Below are positions 28,648-37,801 of a stretch of 64,000 nt of DNA, piece by piece. Made by a program: the position numbers and the translations under genes. The stretch spans positions 2,277,001 to 2,341,000 of the forward strand of contig NZ_CP020472.1 in NCBI RefSeq assembly GCF_002075795.1, written 5' to 3'. The DNA comes from Shewanella japonica (GTDB taxonomy: Bacteria; Pseudomonadota; Gammaproteobacteria; Enterobacterales; Shewanellaceae). Each line of letters opens with the position of its first letter. Within the stretch, counting starts at the first letter, position 1. The notes below the pieces were generated by a model. It made no database searches, was not told where the DNA came from, and saw only the letters and a list, made by a program, of their open reading frames with translations.

Positions 28648-30540
28648 ATGCATAATTTATCAAAGCGATCCCTTTCACTTGTTAGCCTTGCCGTTATGCT
28701 GGCTATAGGCGGCTGTCAATCCACCCACGATAATAACATCGATAATGTGAAGCCTTTGGTGTCATTTAGCGACACTCATGAAGACATCAAACTTGAGAAA
28801 GTGAATCGCCGTAAATGGGATAACCCAGTCATTGCCGATTTTGATCAAGATGGCTTTCAGGATTTATTACTGACTGATCATGGATATAGCGTCAAACTAT
28901 ATTGGAACAATAATGGCGTTTACGACAAAGGTTATGATCTGATTGTCGGTGATATGCATGGTATTGGTGTAAGTGACTACAACCATGATGGCAAATTAGA
29001 CGTACTCATTTCACGTGGCGGTGGCTCGGGTTCTAATGCTCGCAATGCAAAGCTTTACCATTTTAATGGCCGTGAAATCATCGAGGGAAATGAATTTAAA
29101 CCACCGCTACAAAATTTACGAGGCCGAACCAGTAAGTTTTTTGATGCTAATAATAATGGCGACCTAGACCTGCTCTTAATGGGTTTTCCTTCAAGAGCAA
29201 AAGGGCCTAAGCCTAAAAGCGATTCTGAAAACTTTGTCTACAAAAATGACGGTAAAGGCAATATTGTACATGTGACAGATTTACCTCAAACCTATCAAGA
29301 TGGACAAAAGGTACTTATCACGGACTTTAATCAAGATCAGATAGATGATTTATTAATTTATGGTCATAACAGGCTGATTGCCCTTAAAGGCACAGGGGGT
29401 TATCAATACCAAGATGTCACCGATACTTTATTTGAACAGGATATTAGGCATGTTACTGGCATTGCTGAAATAGATTATGACAATGATGGCGACTTTGATT
29501 TATACCTGACAAGAGCAAGGCCATTAGAAGCGGGTGACACCTTTTTCGATGAAAAATCTAACACTTTTGCGTTTTATACAAAACGTGGCAAATTTCGGTT
29601 TAAAGACTTGGTCATTGGCGACACTTTCGAGTTAGAAAATTATCAATCACCTTATCCGAGCCAAGATATTTTTGTGGGTGAAGGCACTTATAAATATCAA
29701 TTTGAAGGTGAGCGTCATCGTGGCCAAAATGTCAAACTTGTGAGCAGTAATGCCTTAGGTTGGCCCGATAAACTGCCTAATAAAGGCATGTATGTCGGAT
29801 ATATAGGCAATGACACTTGGCGCATTGCTGGTAATACATTTTCGCCGACCACCGGTGTTATAAAAGGGGTAAAACAGTATGATGCGAATGTGCAACCTAG
29901 TGCACCGACTGATTTACTATTAGAAAATAAACACGGACGTTTTGTTGATGTGACTCAAAAAGCTAACTTAGCGATCAACGAGCATACTTCAAGTGTGACC
30001 GTTGCCGATTTCACTAATTCGGGACATCAAGATTTATTAGTCATAAAACAAGGTGATTTATCAACTGAAACAAGTCAATTGTTATGGCTCAATAATGGTC
30101 AAGGACAGTTTACCCTTGCAAAAGGGCATGGAGTCGTCTCGAAAGAATTAGGCGCGCTGGGTGCTGGCAGTGATAGCTTTGATTATAACAAGGATGGTTT
30201 TGTCGATATCATTTATGCTAATGAACGTGGTCAATGGCACCTATTTAAAAATGAGTCGCTAACGAAAGACAATACCAATTATGTTGTGCTAGACATTGGC
30301 AATTCGCCATCAAACGATGCCACAGCTATGGGAGCGGTGGTGTTATTGAAGGCATGTGGCCAAATTCTTTCACGTAAAGTCGGTGCAACAGGAGCGCCGT
30401 ATACTCAGTCTTATAATAAGCATTTACACTTTGGTCTAGGCAGTTGTGAAAAAGTGGATTCTGCTCATGTTAAATGGACTAATGGTGAAAATCTAAATCA
30501 AACCAATATCAGACTGAATCAAATCAATGTCATCAACTAA
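28648..30540 (+). CDS. VCBS/FG-GAP repeat lipoprotein with ASPIC/UnbV C-terminus
   Basis: About 630 residues. CAGGA upstream favours the ATG at 28648 over the TTG at 28630; the lipobox is AIGGC (Cys about residue 23). Repeated Asp-rich calcium-binding loops (DFDQDGFQDLLL, DYNHDGKLDVLI, DYDNDGDFDLYL, DYNKDGFVDIIY) define a seven-bladed FG-GAP/VCBS propeller. The C-terminal 85 residues, starting NYVVLDIGNSPSN, match the ASPIC/UnbV domain. No enzyme motif is seen. As a surface lipoprotein closing this gene block it could bind galactan; that is inference. A hairpin with one G-U pair precedes it at 28602-28627. Confidence 0.8.
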   Translation: MHNLSKRSLSLVSLAVMLAIGGCQSTHDNNIDNVKPLVSFSDTHEDIKLEKVNRRKWDNPVIADFDQDGFQDLLLTDHGYSVKLYWNNNGVYDKGYDLIVGDMHGIGVSDYNHDGKLDVLISRGGGSGSNARNAKLYHFNGREIIEGNEFKPPLQNLRGRTSKFFDANNNGDLDLLLMGFPSRAKGPKPKSDSENFVYKNDGKGNIVHVTDLPQTYQDGQKVLITDFNQDQIDDLLIYGHNRLIALKGTGGYQYQDVTDTLFEQDIRHVTGIAEIDYDNDGDFDLYLTRARPLEAGDTFFDEKSNTFAFYTKRGKFRFKDLVIGDTFELENYQSPYPSQDIFVGEGTYKYQFEGERHRGQNVKLVSSNALGWPDKLPNKGMYVGYIGNDTWRIAGNTFSPTTGVIKGVKQYDANVQPSAPTDLLLENKHGRFVDVTQKANLAINEHTSSVTVADFTNSGHQDLLVIKQGDLSTETSQLLWLNNGQGQFTLAKGHGVVSKELGALGAGSDSFDYNKDGFVDIIYANERGQWHLFKNESLTKDNTNYVVLDIGNSPSNDATAMGAVVLLKACGQILSRKVGATGAPYTQSYNKHLHFGLGSCEKVDSAHVKWTNGENLNQTNIRLNQINVIN

Positions 30541-30565
30541 ACCTTATCAATACGACTAAGTTAAC

Positions 30566-30594
30566 AACGCCTCGATAATATCGGGGCGTTTTTA
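30566..30594 (+). terminator. Rho-independent terminator closing the extracellular-enzyme block
   Basis: Arms AACGCCTCGAT and ATCGGGGCGTT (one G-U pair) with a 3-nt loop and a T-run. Confidence 0.88.
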
Positions 30595-30775
30595 TTGGTA
30601 ATAAGGGTTGGTGAAATAATCATCATAGCTTAGGATGATATAAGTCACTGTTTTTCAATCTAAGAAGTTATGGCTTATATGATTGCGACGCAGTATTCAA
30701 TGGTAATAAACACAATATTGATTGGCTTAAACCTCGCACTTTTTGCCTTAATGACCTCAATATGGAGATTGAGTT

Positions 30776-31969
30776 ATGTACGAAGAGTTAGCAATTTTAA
30801 CTATTTTTGCTTTCAGTTATTGTTTAATCGCTGGCCGAGTCGAAAACTCGATGATTTCCGGGCCTATGGTGTTTGTGGTTGTTGGTTTTGTTTTAGGGCC
30901 TGAGATGCTTGGCTGGTTAGGCAAAAGCGTTGATGGTTCAGGCATGAGAGTATTCGCAGATTTAACCTTAGCAGTCGTGTTATTTTGTGATGCGTCAAAC
31001 AGTAATTTATCCATTTTAAAGCGCCATATTGCGATTCCATCAAGAATGCTGCTTTACGGATTACCTGGTGCTATTTTAATGGGCTTTGCTGTTGGATACT
31101 TATTATTTCCTAATTTGAGTGTTTACGAAGTGGCAGCCCTTGCGACTATGCTGGCAGCGACAGATGCTGCGTTAGGTAAAGCCGTAGTGACGAGCCCAAT
31201 AGTGCCATCAAAGTTACGTGAAGGCTTAAATATTGAAAGTGGCCTTAACGACGGCATATGTGTGCCTATTCTGTTCGTATTTCTTGCATTAGCAGCGGGC
31301 AGCGTTGTAGAAGGGCAAGTGACCCATATTGCATTTGAATTTTTATTAGAAGAACTAGGTATTGGCTTAATCGTTGGGTTATCTGCCAGTTATTTGGCCA
31401 GTAAACTGATTCATTACTGTTATAGCAAAAATTGGATTACTGAAATTTGGAGCCAAAATATTGTTCTTAGCTTAGCGCTTTGTTGTTTTGCTATTGCGCA
31501 ATCATTAGAGGGAAGTGGTTATATCGCAGCGTTTTCGGGCGGATTATTATTTGGCTACTTAATGAAAGAACACAAACATAAAATGATATTACCCACTGAA
31601 GGCATCGGCGAGATTTTAGCGCTACTAACTTGGATGCTCTTTGGCGCGGTGATTATCAGTCGTGCGTTTGAAGCATTTACCTGGACTATGTTGATTTATG
31701 CGTTGCTAAGCTTAACGGTAGTGCGAATGTTGCCAATATTCTTATCCCTAGGCCTTAAAGGGGAAAACGTGGCGTCACGGTTATTCTTAGGCTGGTTTGG
31801 TCCTAGAGGTCTTGCATCAATCGTGTTTGTTGTCATCATGCTCGAGCGAGATTTACCGGGCGGAGAGTTCATGGCAATGACAGTAATCTGTACTGTGTTT
31901 ATTAGTTTAATTTTGCACGGTATGACGGCAAAACCATTATCGAAATGGATAAGCAGTCGAGTGAATTAG
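30776..31969 (+). CDS. Cation:proton antiporter (CPA1, NhaP-like)
   Basis: 397 residues with about 12 hydrophobic helices. The conserved ion-site segment is LNIESGLNDGICVP near residues 150-165 (NhaP-type ESGLND), preceded by AATDAALGKAV. Late motifs LFLGWFGPRGLASIVFV also match this family. It should exchange Na+ or K+ for H+ across the inner membrane. The ATG lies after GGAGATTGAGTT. It has its own region between two blocks of the galactan locus and no operator, so it is probably not part of that regulon. Confidence 0.88.
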   Translation: MYEELAILTIFAFSYCLIAGRVENSMISGPMVFVVVGFVLGPEMLGWLGKSVDGSGMRVFADLTLAVVLFCDASNSNLSILKRHIAIPSRMLLYGLPGAILMGFAVGYLLFPNLSVYEVAALATMLAATDAALGKAVVTSPIVPSKLREGLNIESGLNDGICVPILFVFLALAAGSVVEGQVTHIAFEFLLEELGIGLIVGLSASYLASKLIHYCYSKNWITEIWSQNIVLSLALCCFAIAQSLEGSGYIAAFSGGLLFGYLMKEHKHKMILPTEGIGEILALLTWMLFGAVIISRAFEAFTWTMLIYALLSLTVVRMLPIFLSLGLKGENVASRLFLGWFGPRGLASIVFVVIMLERDLPGGEFMAMTVICTVFISLILHGMTAKPLSKWISSRVN

Positions 31970-31980
31970 GCCAAGACAAA

Positions 31981-32031
31981 GCGGCATAGACATGAGTCTG
32001 CATGTAAATCTGAGACTGATGCCTATGCCGC
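31981..32031. repeat. Interrupted inverted repeat between convergent genes
   Basis: Outer 9-bp arms GCGGCATAG and CTATGCCGC enclose two further paired steps (CAT/ATG and AGTCT/AGACT) separated by single mismatches, with a 13-nt loop. There is no T-run. It may act as a processing or 3'-end hairpin for both flanking transcripts. Confidence 0.6.
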
Positions 32032-32042
32032 GAATGATAGCG

Positions 32043-33398
32043 TTAGTTAACTAGCTGCATAATGATAACGATAATGAGCAGTGGACAAATAAATTTGACG
32101 TAAACAGGCCATACTCGCCAGAACAAGCTATCTGCATCTACGCCTTCTTGATTGGCAATATCTTTTAATAAATCATTTCTATGCCATACCCAGCCAACAA
32201 ATACCGCAATACCCAAAGCAATTAATGGCTGAGCTCTTTCAGTTGTCATGGTAATAATAAAACCAAATAAACTAGCAAAATTAAACACGATTAATGAGGC
32301 AAGGATTGCAATAACCCCGCCGACCAATAATGTCGCCTTATTTCGGCTGATAGTGGATTTTTCTACTATGTAACTGGTGGGTACTTCAACAATAGATATC
32401 GCTGACGTTAAGCCTGCTATGGTCATTAAGGCAAAGAATACAATAGCCAGTATATATTGACTATACCCACCAATTGAGTCGAATAATGCCGGTAATACTG
32501 TGAACACTAATGTATCAGAATTGAGTAAACTGCCGTCTTCTGCAAATATTTGCACCCCATTATGTTGTGCGACATACATTGCTGGAATAATCATCAGCGC
32601 GGCCAGAAATGCTACTGAGGTGTCCGTGAGAGTCACGTATGCAGTAAGCTTAGCTAAATTTTCTTGTTTATTTAAATAAGCGCCATAAACCATCATCGCA
32701 CCCGTACCCACAGATAATGAAAAAAAGGTTTGTCCTAGTGCGCTAACCAAAACATCAGTATGAAATACCATAGTAAAATCGGGTACCAATAAGGCTTTTA
32801 ATCCCTCAATTGCACCAGGCTGACTCAAGATATACATTGCACCAGCAATAAGCATGATTAACAGTAGTGGCATTAATCTTTTTGACCAGCGTTCAATACC
32901 CTGTTGTACACCTTGTCTGATGACTAAGATAACTAATGCAATAAACACTAATGTGAACACTAAATTACGTGATACTGAAAATTTGGTGAGCCAAGCAGAA
33001 AGTGATTGCTGTTGAGTGAGTTCTGCAACGGGGGCTAATGCAAAACTAACAAACCAACCAGATAAAATACTGTAAAAAGTACAAATGAGCGTAGCGGTAA
33101 TGATGGAAACAAAGCCAATGGCTTTACCTATTTTTCTTGAAAGGGCATTTGAGCCAAGTTTTGCCATTGAATCAGCTGGGTTAGTTTGACCATGACGACC
33201 GACCATTAATTCCGCCATCAACATCGGGTAACCCAGCAATACGATCAGTAAAGCGTAAACTAACAAAAATGCACCACCGCCGTAGGTCGCCGCTTGTGTT
33301 GGAAACCCCCAGATATTGCCCACTCCTACAGCTGAACCTGCTGCAGCCATAATAAAACCGATTCTTGAACTAAATTGTCCGCTTGTATTCACGCTCAT
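32043..33398 (-). CDS. Sodium-dependent transporter of the NSS/SNF family
   Basis: 451 residues with about 11 membrane segments. The first helix carries the NSS signature GSAVGVGNIWGFPTQAA, which forms Na+ and substrate sites in LeuT-like transporters. The Arg of the usual N-x-x-R-F-P gate is Gly here (NIWGFP), a variant worth noting. The family imports amino acids or related small molecules with Na+. The next gene upstream on the same strand is an Lrp/AsnC regulator, supporting an amino-acid substrate. No link to galactan use is evident. Confidence 0.87.
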   Translation of the reverse strand: MSVNTSGQFSSRIGFIMAAAGSAVGVGNIWGFPTQAATYGGGAFLLVYALLIVLLGYPMLMAELMVGRHGQTNPADSMAKLGSNALSRKIGKAIGFVSIITATLICTFYSILSGWFVSFALAPVAELTQQQSLSAWLTKFSVSRNLVFTLVFIALVILVIRQGVQQGIERWSKRLMPLLLIMLIAGAMYILSQPGAIEGLKALLVPDFTMVFHTDVLVSALGQTFFSLSVGTGAMMVYGAYLNKQENLAKLTAYVTLTDTSVAFLAALMIIPAMYVAQHNGVQIFAEDGSLLNSDTLVFTVLPALFDSIGGYSQYILAIVFFALMTIAGLTSAISIVEVPTSYIVEKSTISRNKATLLVGGVIAILASLIVFNFASLFGFIITMTTERAQPLIALGIAVFVGWVWHRNDLLKDIANQEGVDADSLFWRVWPVYVKFICPLLIIVIIMQLVN

Positions 33399-33657
33399 GC
33401 TTACGCTTAACTCTATATGTTAAAAAAGAGAGCGCATCATAGTGAAAATCAATAATGGGTCAATAAATTAAATAGCTTATTCGGTAAGTTATCGTGCAAT
33501 AAATGATATTTTTAGATTCTATTTTTGAAATAAAATTCTTTTATTTGGTCGATTCTAGCAATTTGTTGTTATGTTTTTATCAATTGCGTTAACTGACGCA
33601 ATTTAATTTGAGTTAAGTGACTTAGACAAAGTGAGAGTTACTTCACAAAGGTCAGGG

Positions 33658-34131
33658 TCAACCCATAGGAATTGCAGTGGTACTTTTTACTTTTTTGAGT
33701 ACGAAACTGGATTGAATACCCACAATATGCGGGTTTGTGGTCAACTTATTAAGTAAGAACTCTTTGTAATCTTCCATATCCTTAACTAAGACTTTGAGTT
33801 GATAGTCAGCCTCACTGCCCGTGATCAGACAGCATTCTTGCACTTCATCATACTCACTAATGAATAACTCAAATGCGTTTAATACGTCACTTGCATGTTT
33901 GGCGAGTCTGACTTGGATATAAACGGTGAGTTTTAGGTTAAATTGTTCAGGATTGAGTAATGTTGCATAACCATTGATATAACCCGCCTCTTCAAGAGAT
34001 TTAACTCGCCTTGAGCAAGGAGAAGGTGACAAATTAACCTTTGCAGCTAGATCTTGATTTGAGAGTCTGCCATGGGTTTGCAATAACGATAATATGGCAA
34101 AATCTGTGGGATCTAATACTAAGTTGGTCAT
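33658..34131 (-). CDS. Lrp/AsnC family regulator
   Basis: 157 residues. N-terminal winged helix-turn-helix (LDPTDFAILSLLQTHGRLSN, then LAAKVNLSPSPCSRRVKSLE) and a C-terminal RAM ligand-binding domain (VYIQVRLA, CCLITGSEADYQLKVLV). It should bind an amino acid and control nearby genes. The NSS transporter lies 259 bp downstream on the same strand and is the obvious candidate target. Global Lrp is usually better conserved and about 165 residues, so this is probably a local regulator. Confidence 0.88.
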   Translation of the reverse strand: MTNLVLDPTDFAILSLLQTHGRLSNQDLAAKVNLSPSPCSRRVKSLEEAGYINGYATLLNPEQFNLKLTVYIQVRLAKHASDVLNAFELFISEYDEVQECCLITGSEADYQLKVLVKDMEDYKEFLLNKLTTNPHIVGIQSSFVLKKVKSTTAIPMG

Positions 34132-34307
34132 AGTCTATTCAGCACTCTCGTTAAGAAATAACAACATGGGTTAATGTGAAAACGACATGTTCATTAAAAC
34201 TAGTAAAGGTTAATTATAAGCGGGTTAGGACTTATTGTAATTAACTGAGTATAGCCAGTAAATACTGTTACTCATTGACTCATTTGCAATAATTAAAATC
34301 GAACCAG

Positions 34308-34374
34308 TAACCAATAAGCATGAAGCTGACTTCACGCGGGGAGTCGCTCAGAAAGCTTACATGCTTATTCGTTA
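34308..34374. ncRNA. Possible structured RNA or palindromic element
   Basis: A long stem is formed by TAAC-C-AATAAGCATG-AAGCT (34308-34327) with AGCTT-A-CATGCTTATT-C-GTTA (34354-34374): 19 pairs with one C-C mismatch and one bulged A. A second stem sits inside (GACTTC 34328-34333 with GGAGTC 34340-34345). The ends resemble neither attC core boxes nor a terminator, as no T-run follows on either strand. It could be a small RNA, a leader of the Lrp gene or a repeat of the genome. Confidence 0.4.
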
Positions 34375-34544
34375 AAACTTAACAGAAGGGCGGATACCGA
34401 GTGATACCCATACTGGCAAACAATAACGTGATGCTATCGAGTAAAACCTATTAATTTAAGACGGTAAAGAATAAATACAAGCCTTAATGAAGGTAATACA
34501 CCAGAAGGTTGAATATTAAAATTACATTATGATATTTAAAGAAA

Positions 34545-34592
34545 AATCGACAACGAAAGTTGCAGAAAGGGATGCAAGATACGTTGTCGATT
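34545..34592 (-). terminator. Nested hairpin, probable minus-strand terminator
   Basis: Outer 11-bp arms AATCGACAACG and CGTTGTCGATT, inner 5-bp arms TTGCA and TGCAA, with symmetric 4-nt internal gaps. Read on the minus strand it is followed by TTTTC, so it may end the TonB receptor transcript about 150 bases past its stop. Confidence 0.6.
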
Positions 34593-34670
34593 GCTTAAAT
34601 ACAGCGGTTAAATAACTCAGTTGTCATCATTTACCAGACGCCTTTAATAAGGAATGTAACCGTATTAATT

Positions 34671-34692
34671 GGAGGCTGTTGGGGCAGCCTCC
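34671..34692 (-). terminator. Hairpin just after the TonB receptor gene
   Basis: Perfect 8-bp arms GGAGGCTG and CAGCCTCC with a 6-nt loop, 49 bases past the stop on the minus strand. No clear T-run, so it may protect the 3' end or act together with the hairpin at 34545. Confidence 0.55.
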
Positions 34693-34741
34693 ACAAGGTT
34701 AGCTATATAGCAAATGTGACTTCAGTTAAATCAGTGTCAAC

Positions 34742-37288
34742 TTAGAAAATATACTGAACACTGCCACCGTAAAAGCGATTCCAATCACGTGGGTAGAACC
34801 CTTGACCGTAACCTTCTTGGTTGGTGTTTTGACGTGTAGTGTAAGCTTGGTCAAATAAGTTTTTCACGTATAAACTGAAACGTAAATTATCTTGGCCAAA
34901 GTTAAAGTACAGATCCCAAATACTTGATGATGGGTTAGCACTTTGGTTTAGTGCTAATTCATTAATTGATTGAGTATGTGCACCGTTATAACGCCAGTTA
35001 GCTTGTAAGCTACCGTTCCAACCAGTATTACCGAACTCGGTAGAGTATTTAAGCGTACTGAACAATTGCTGCTCGGCATTATTCGGGAATGAAAGACCGG
35101 TTTGATCGAAGCGTTGTAAACCTGTTACTGGATCAGTAGTACAACGATCTGCTAACTCTCCACCGTCACCAGCAGGACAGTTGATTGGCGTATCAGAAAA
35201 GTCTTCATAACGTGCATCAAAGATAGCGTAACTTGCTGTCCAACGAAGATCTTCGGTGATATCGACAATTGCATCGGCTTCAAAACCAGTAGAGCGTGCT
35301 TCATTCGCATTAACATAACCTGCAAACACAACGCCGTTTTCTTCGTCAATAACACGTGTTGCACGAACTTGATAGTCTTCAACAGTCATATCAAAGTAGG
35401 TGATGTTAAATAACACATCATTATCGAAGAAGCCTGAACGTAAACCAACTTCAAAGTTAGTAGATTGTTCGGGTTTAGTTGGGAATTGATCGGCATCAGC
35501 TGGATTCGTATTCGTTGTTACAAAGTAAGATGCACCTTTGTAACCAGTCGAATAGTTGACGTAACCTCGGATAGAGCGAGTAAAGTCGTAACCGATAACT
35601 GCTTTATAGATAAAGGCATCATCTGAATCAGAAAACGTTGTTTTTTCAGTTTGACGTTTAATTAATGATGGGTCAGTTTGCGACATGGCTAATACATCGG
35701 CGTATGTATCCATTCCGATACCATCAGCAGGAGTGAACAAGTCTGTACGCTCAAATGTTGCTTCACCGTTTTCATGTAATGCTCGGAAACCAAAAGTTGC
35801 ATCAAGCTGGTCAGTAATCTGATATTCAAATTGACCAAAAATTGCGTAGTTTTCGAAATTCGTTGTGAAGTTACCACCAGATAATAAACGCCCTGGGGTC
35901 AAGTCAGCCATCATGCTTTCATCGAATACTTGGCCTTCATACATACTTAAGAAGTTACGGGTAGATTGACGATCATAACAACCAGATAACTCTCCACCGT
36001 TAATAAAACCGAAGTTACCTGCAATACAGCCATCACGGTTTTCAGAACGTTGACCTTCAGTATTGTGGTAGAACAAACCGACAATCCAATCAAACTTTTC
36101 ATTATCAAAAGAGCTTAAGCGTATTTCGTGTTGGCTCACATCGACAGATTCATTACCACCAAAGGCTGAGCGCTCTAATGGGAAGTTTAGAGTGAAGAAT
36201 CCAGAGCTATTATATAAGTCAAAATCACGGTAGCTACCGTTATACGATAAGGTAAAATCGTCATTCAGATAATAATCAGCTGCGATAGAAAAACCTAAAT
36301 TTTCAGTAGAACCATAGTTCGCTTCTGGGTTACGTGCAGTAACTGGTTTTCCAACATCATCAAATGATTTAGATGAATTAATACGGTTGTAGGTTGTCCC
36401 TTCGATAGTACCGTCATCTTTCACGTTAATAATAGGTCTTGGCCCGTAATCTGGGTTTACAGGTCCAATTTGAGTCATAGAACAACAGTTGGTATCTGTT
36501 TCAGCATATTCTGCACGGAATAAAATATTAAAGTCTTCGCCGTCGTCATATAACAGTTGGCCACGAAGTCCTGATTTATCTTGTTCACCGATTTTGTAGT
36601 CTTCATGACCTGGCATGGTATTGTCGATCCAACCATCAACTTCACTCCATTGTGCATTCATTCTGAATGCCCAATTATCACCGATCGGTACATTTACTAC
36701 ACCACTAACATCAATACCGTTATCTTGAGTGACTTCAGTTCGGATATTGCCGCCAACAGCATTTAAGTTAGGTTTTTTGGTGACATAATGCAGCATACCC
36801 GTGGAGGTATTTTGGCCGAATAGGGTACCTTGTGGACCACGTAAAGCTTCAACACGTTCGACATCAGCGACCGCAAGGTTAAGCATTGACTGTCGAGGTA
36901 AAACTTCACCATCAATGACTACTAAATTTGATGATTGCAAACCAATAGAGTTAGTGAATGTTCCAATACCACGTGATTTTAGTGTAGTTGTTCGGATCTC
37001 ACTGCTTTCATCAATACCGAAACCTGGTAGGTATTTAACAAGATCAAAGCCATTTTGTACGCCTAACTCTTGAACTAAGTCGCCATCGAGTACTTCAATA
37101 GAAACAGGAACATCTTTTAATGCTTGCTCACGCTTTTGCGCGCTGACCATGATGACTTCAATATCTTTTGTTGAAGTGGCCTGTTCAGCATTATCCGTTC
37201 CATCCTGCGCATATAGATTGCTTGATGTGGCTGCAAAAGAACAACCAGCCAGCAATATTGCTTTGTGCAATTTACTATATTTCGGCAT
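34742..37288 (-). CDS. TonB-dependent outer-membrane receptor
   Basis: 848 residues. A signal peptide (end near LYA-QD, residue 28) is followed by a TonB-box region (IEVIMVSAQKREQ), a plug domain (KDVPVSIEVLDGDLV, ALRGPQGTLFGQNTSTGMLHYV) and a 22-strand barrel ending in the usual aromatic residue (YIF). The plug and barrel are of the siderophore/oligosaccharide receptor type common in algal-polysaccharide loci. GGAGT precedes the ATG. An operator at 37451 lies upstream and is oriented with the gene. It probably imports sulfated or desulfated galactan oligosaccharides; the ligand is inferred from context. Confidence 0.9.
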   Translation of the reverse strand: MPKYSKLHKAILLAGCSFAATSSNLYAQDGTDNAEQATSTKDIEVIMVSAQKREQALKDVPVSIEVLDGDLVQELGVQNGFDLVKYLPGFGIDESSEIRTTTLKSRGIGTFTNSIGLQSSNLVVIDGEVLPRQSMLNLAVADVERVEALRGPQGTLFGQNTSTGMLHYVTKKPNLNAVGGNIRTEVTQDNGIDVSGVVNVPIGDNWAFRMNAQWSEVDGWIDNTMPGHEDYKIGEQDKSGLRGQLLYDDGEDFNILFRAEYAETDTNCCSMTQIGPVNPDYGPRPIINVKDDGTIEGTTYNRINSSKSFDDVGKPVTARNPEANYGSTENLGFSIAADYYLNDDFTLSYNGSYRDFDLYNSSGFFTLNFPLERSAFGGNESVDVSQHEIRLSSFDNEKFDWIVGLFYHNTEGQRSENRDGCIAGNFGFINGGELSGCYDRQSTRNFLSMYEGQVFDESMMADLTPGRLLSGGNFTTNFENYAIFGQFEYQITDQLDATFGFRALHENGEATFERTDLFTPADGIGMDTYADVLAMSQTDPSLIKRQTEKTTFSDSDDAFIYKAVIGYDFTRSIRGYVNYSTGYKGASYFVTTNTNPADADQFPTKPEQSTNFEVGLRSGFFDNDVLFNITYFDMTVEDYQVRATRVIDEENGVVFAGYVNANEARSTGFEADAIVDITEDLRWTASYAIFDARYEDFSDTPINCPAGDGGELADRCTTDPVTGLQRFDQTGLSFPNNAEQQLFSTLKYSTEFGNTGWNGSLQANWRYNGAHTQSINELALNQSANPSSSIWDLYFNFGQDNLRFSLYVKNLFDQAYTTRQNTNQEGYGQGFYPRDWNRFYGGSVQYIF

Positions 37289-37339
37289 TTTCTTACTCCG
37301 TGTATTTATTATTTATGTCTCATTGCGGGAATGTGACTT

Positions 37340-37347
37340 CCCCCCCC
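37340..37347 (-). repeat. G8 homopolymer in the leader of the TonB receptor gene
   Basis: Eight consecutive C on the plus strand, so eight G on the receptor-coding strand, 51 bases before its ATG. It is the only long C/G homopolymer noticed in this AT-rich window. Confidence 0.9.
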
Positions 37348-37450
37348 ATACAAAATGAACCGAGTAAACGACGACTAACTGTTCACGATGTATTAAAACC
37401 TGCTTGTTGGTATATGTATAAAAAACAGGCAATACAGTTCATGTGAAGTA

Positions 37451-37471
37451 TTTAAACATATGATGTTTAAA
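37451..37471 (-). promoter_or_regulatory. Local-regulon operator, site 2 (TonB receptor)
   Basis: Perfect 9-bp arms TTTAAACAT and ATGTTTAAA around a 3-nt centre that reads ATG on the plus strand and CAT on the minus strand. The CAT centre is therefore in the same orientation relative to the receptor gene as in the other sites. It is 162 bp from the ATG. Confidence 0.85.
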
Positions 37472-37786
37472 TGTGCAACATGTTAAACTTTTGTTATTCT
37501 CACGGTCTATCGCATTGATTTTCTGTTATTTATTGGTGAAATTGTCCTTGCTTGTGGTATTTTTGTAAATAAAAAAATCAATTTATTGTGGTGATAAGAA
37601 CCCAAAGCAAAGATTTCAAAATGGATGGTTTATCAATAAAAGAAATAGAATTTAGGACAGGTTGTAGATGTCTTTTTACAGTAAGCTCAATGATTAACGT
37701 TACTTTTCATCATCATGCGAAATCGATTTACAGCTGTTCAATATTGCTAGTTGTTGGCTGACCTCGAAAACATTGTTTATAAATCC

Positions 37787-37801
37787 AAACATCATATGTT
37801 T
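37787..37801 (+). promoter_or_regulatory. Local-regulon operator, site 3 (sulfatase 3 operon)
   Basis: Core AAACAT-CAT-ATGTTT, identical to site 1, 255 bp before the sulfatase 3 ATG. Outer bases are less symmetrical (TCC and ATT). Confidence 0.8.

Larger units (their letters stand above)
34132..34741. other. Gene-free region with three hairpins
   Basis: 610 bases without a supported ORF, between the Lrp gene and the stop of the TonB receptor gene, both on the minus strand. It contains the structured elements at 34308-34374, 34545-34592 and 34671-34692. The direct repeat GATACC occurs twice near 34396-34410. The Lrp promoter must also lie here. Confidence 0.5.

Noticed and set aside
30670..30903. 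77-codon ORF upstream of and overlapping the antiporter
   Set aside because: Most of it overlaps the antiporter in another frame and the rest is promoter-like AT-rich DNA.
34308..34374. Integron attC site
   Set aside because: Outer bases do not fit the RYYYAAC and GTTRRRY core boxes, and no integrase or cassette array is present.
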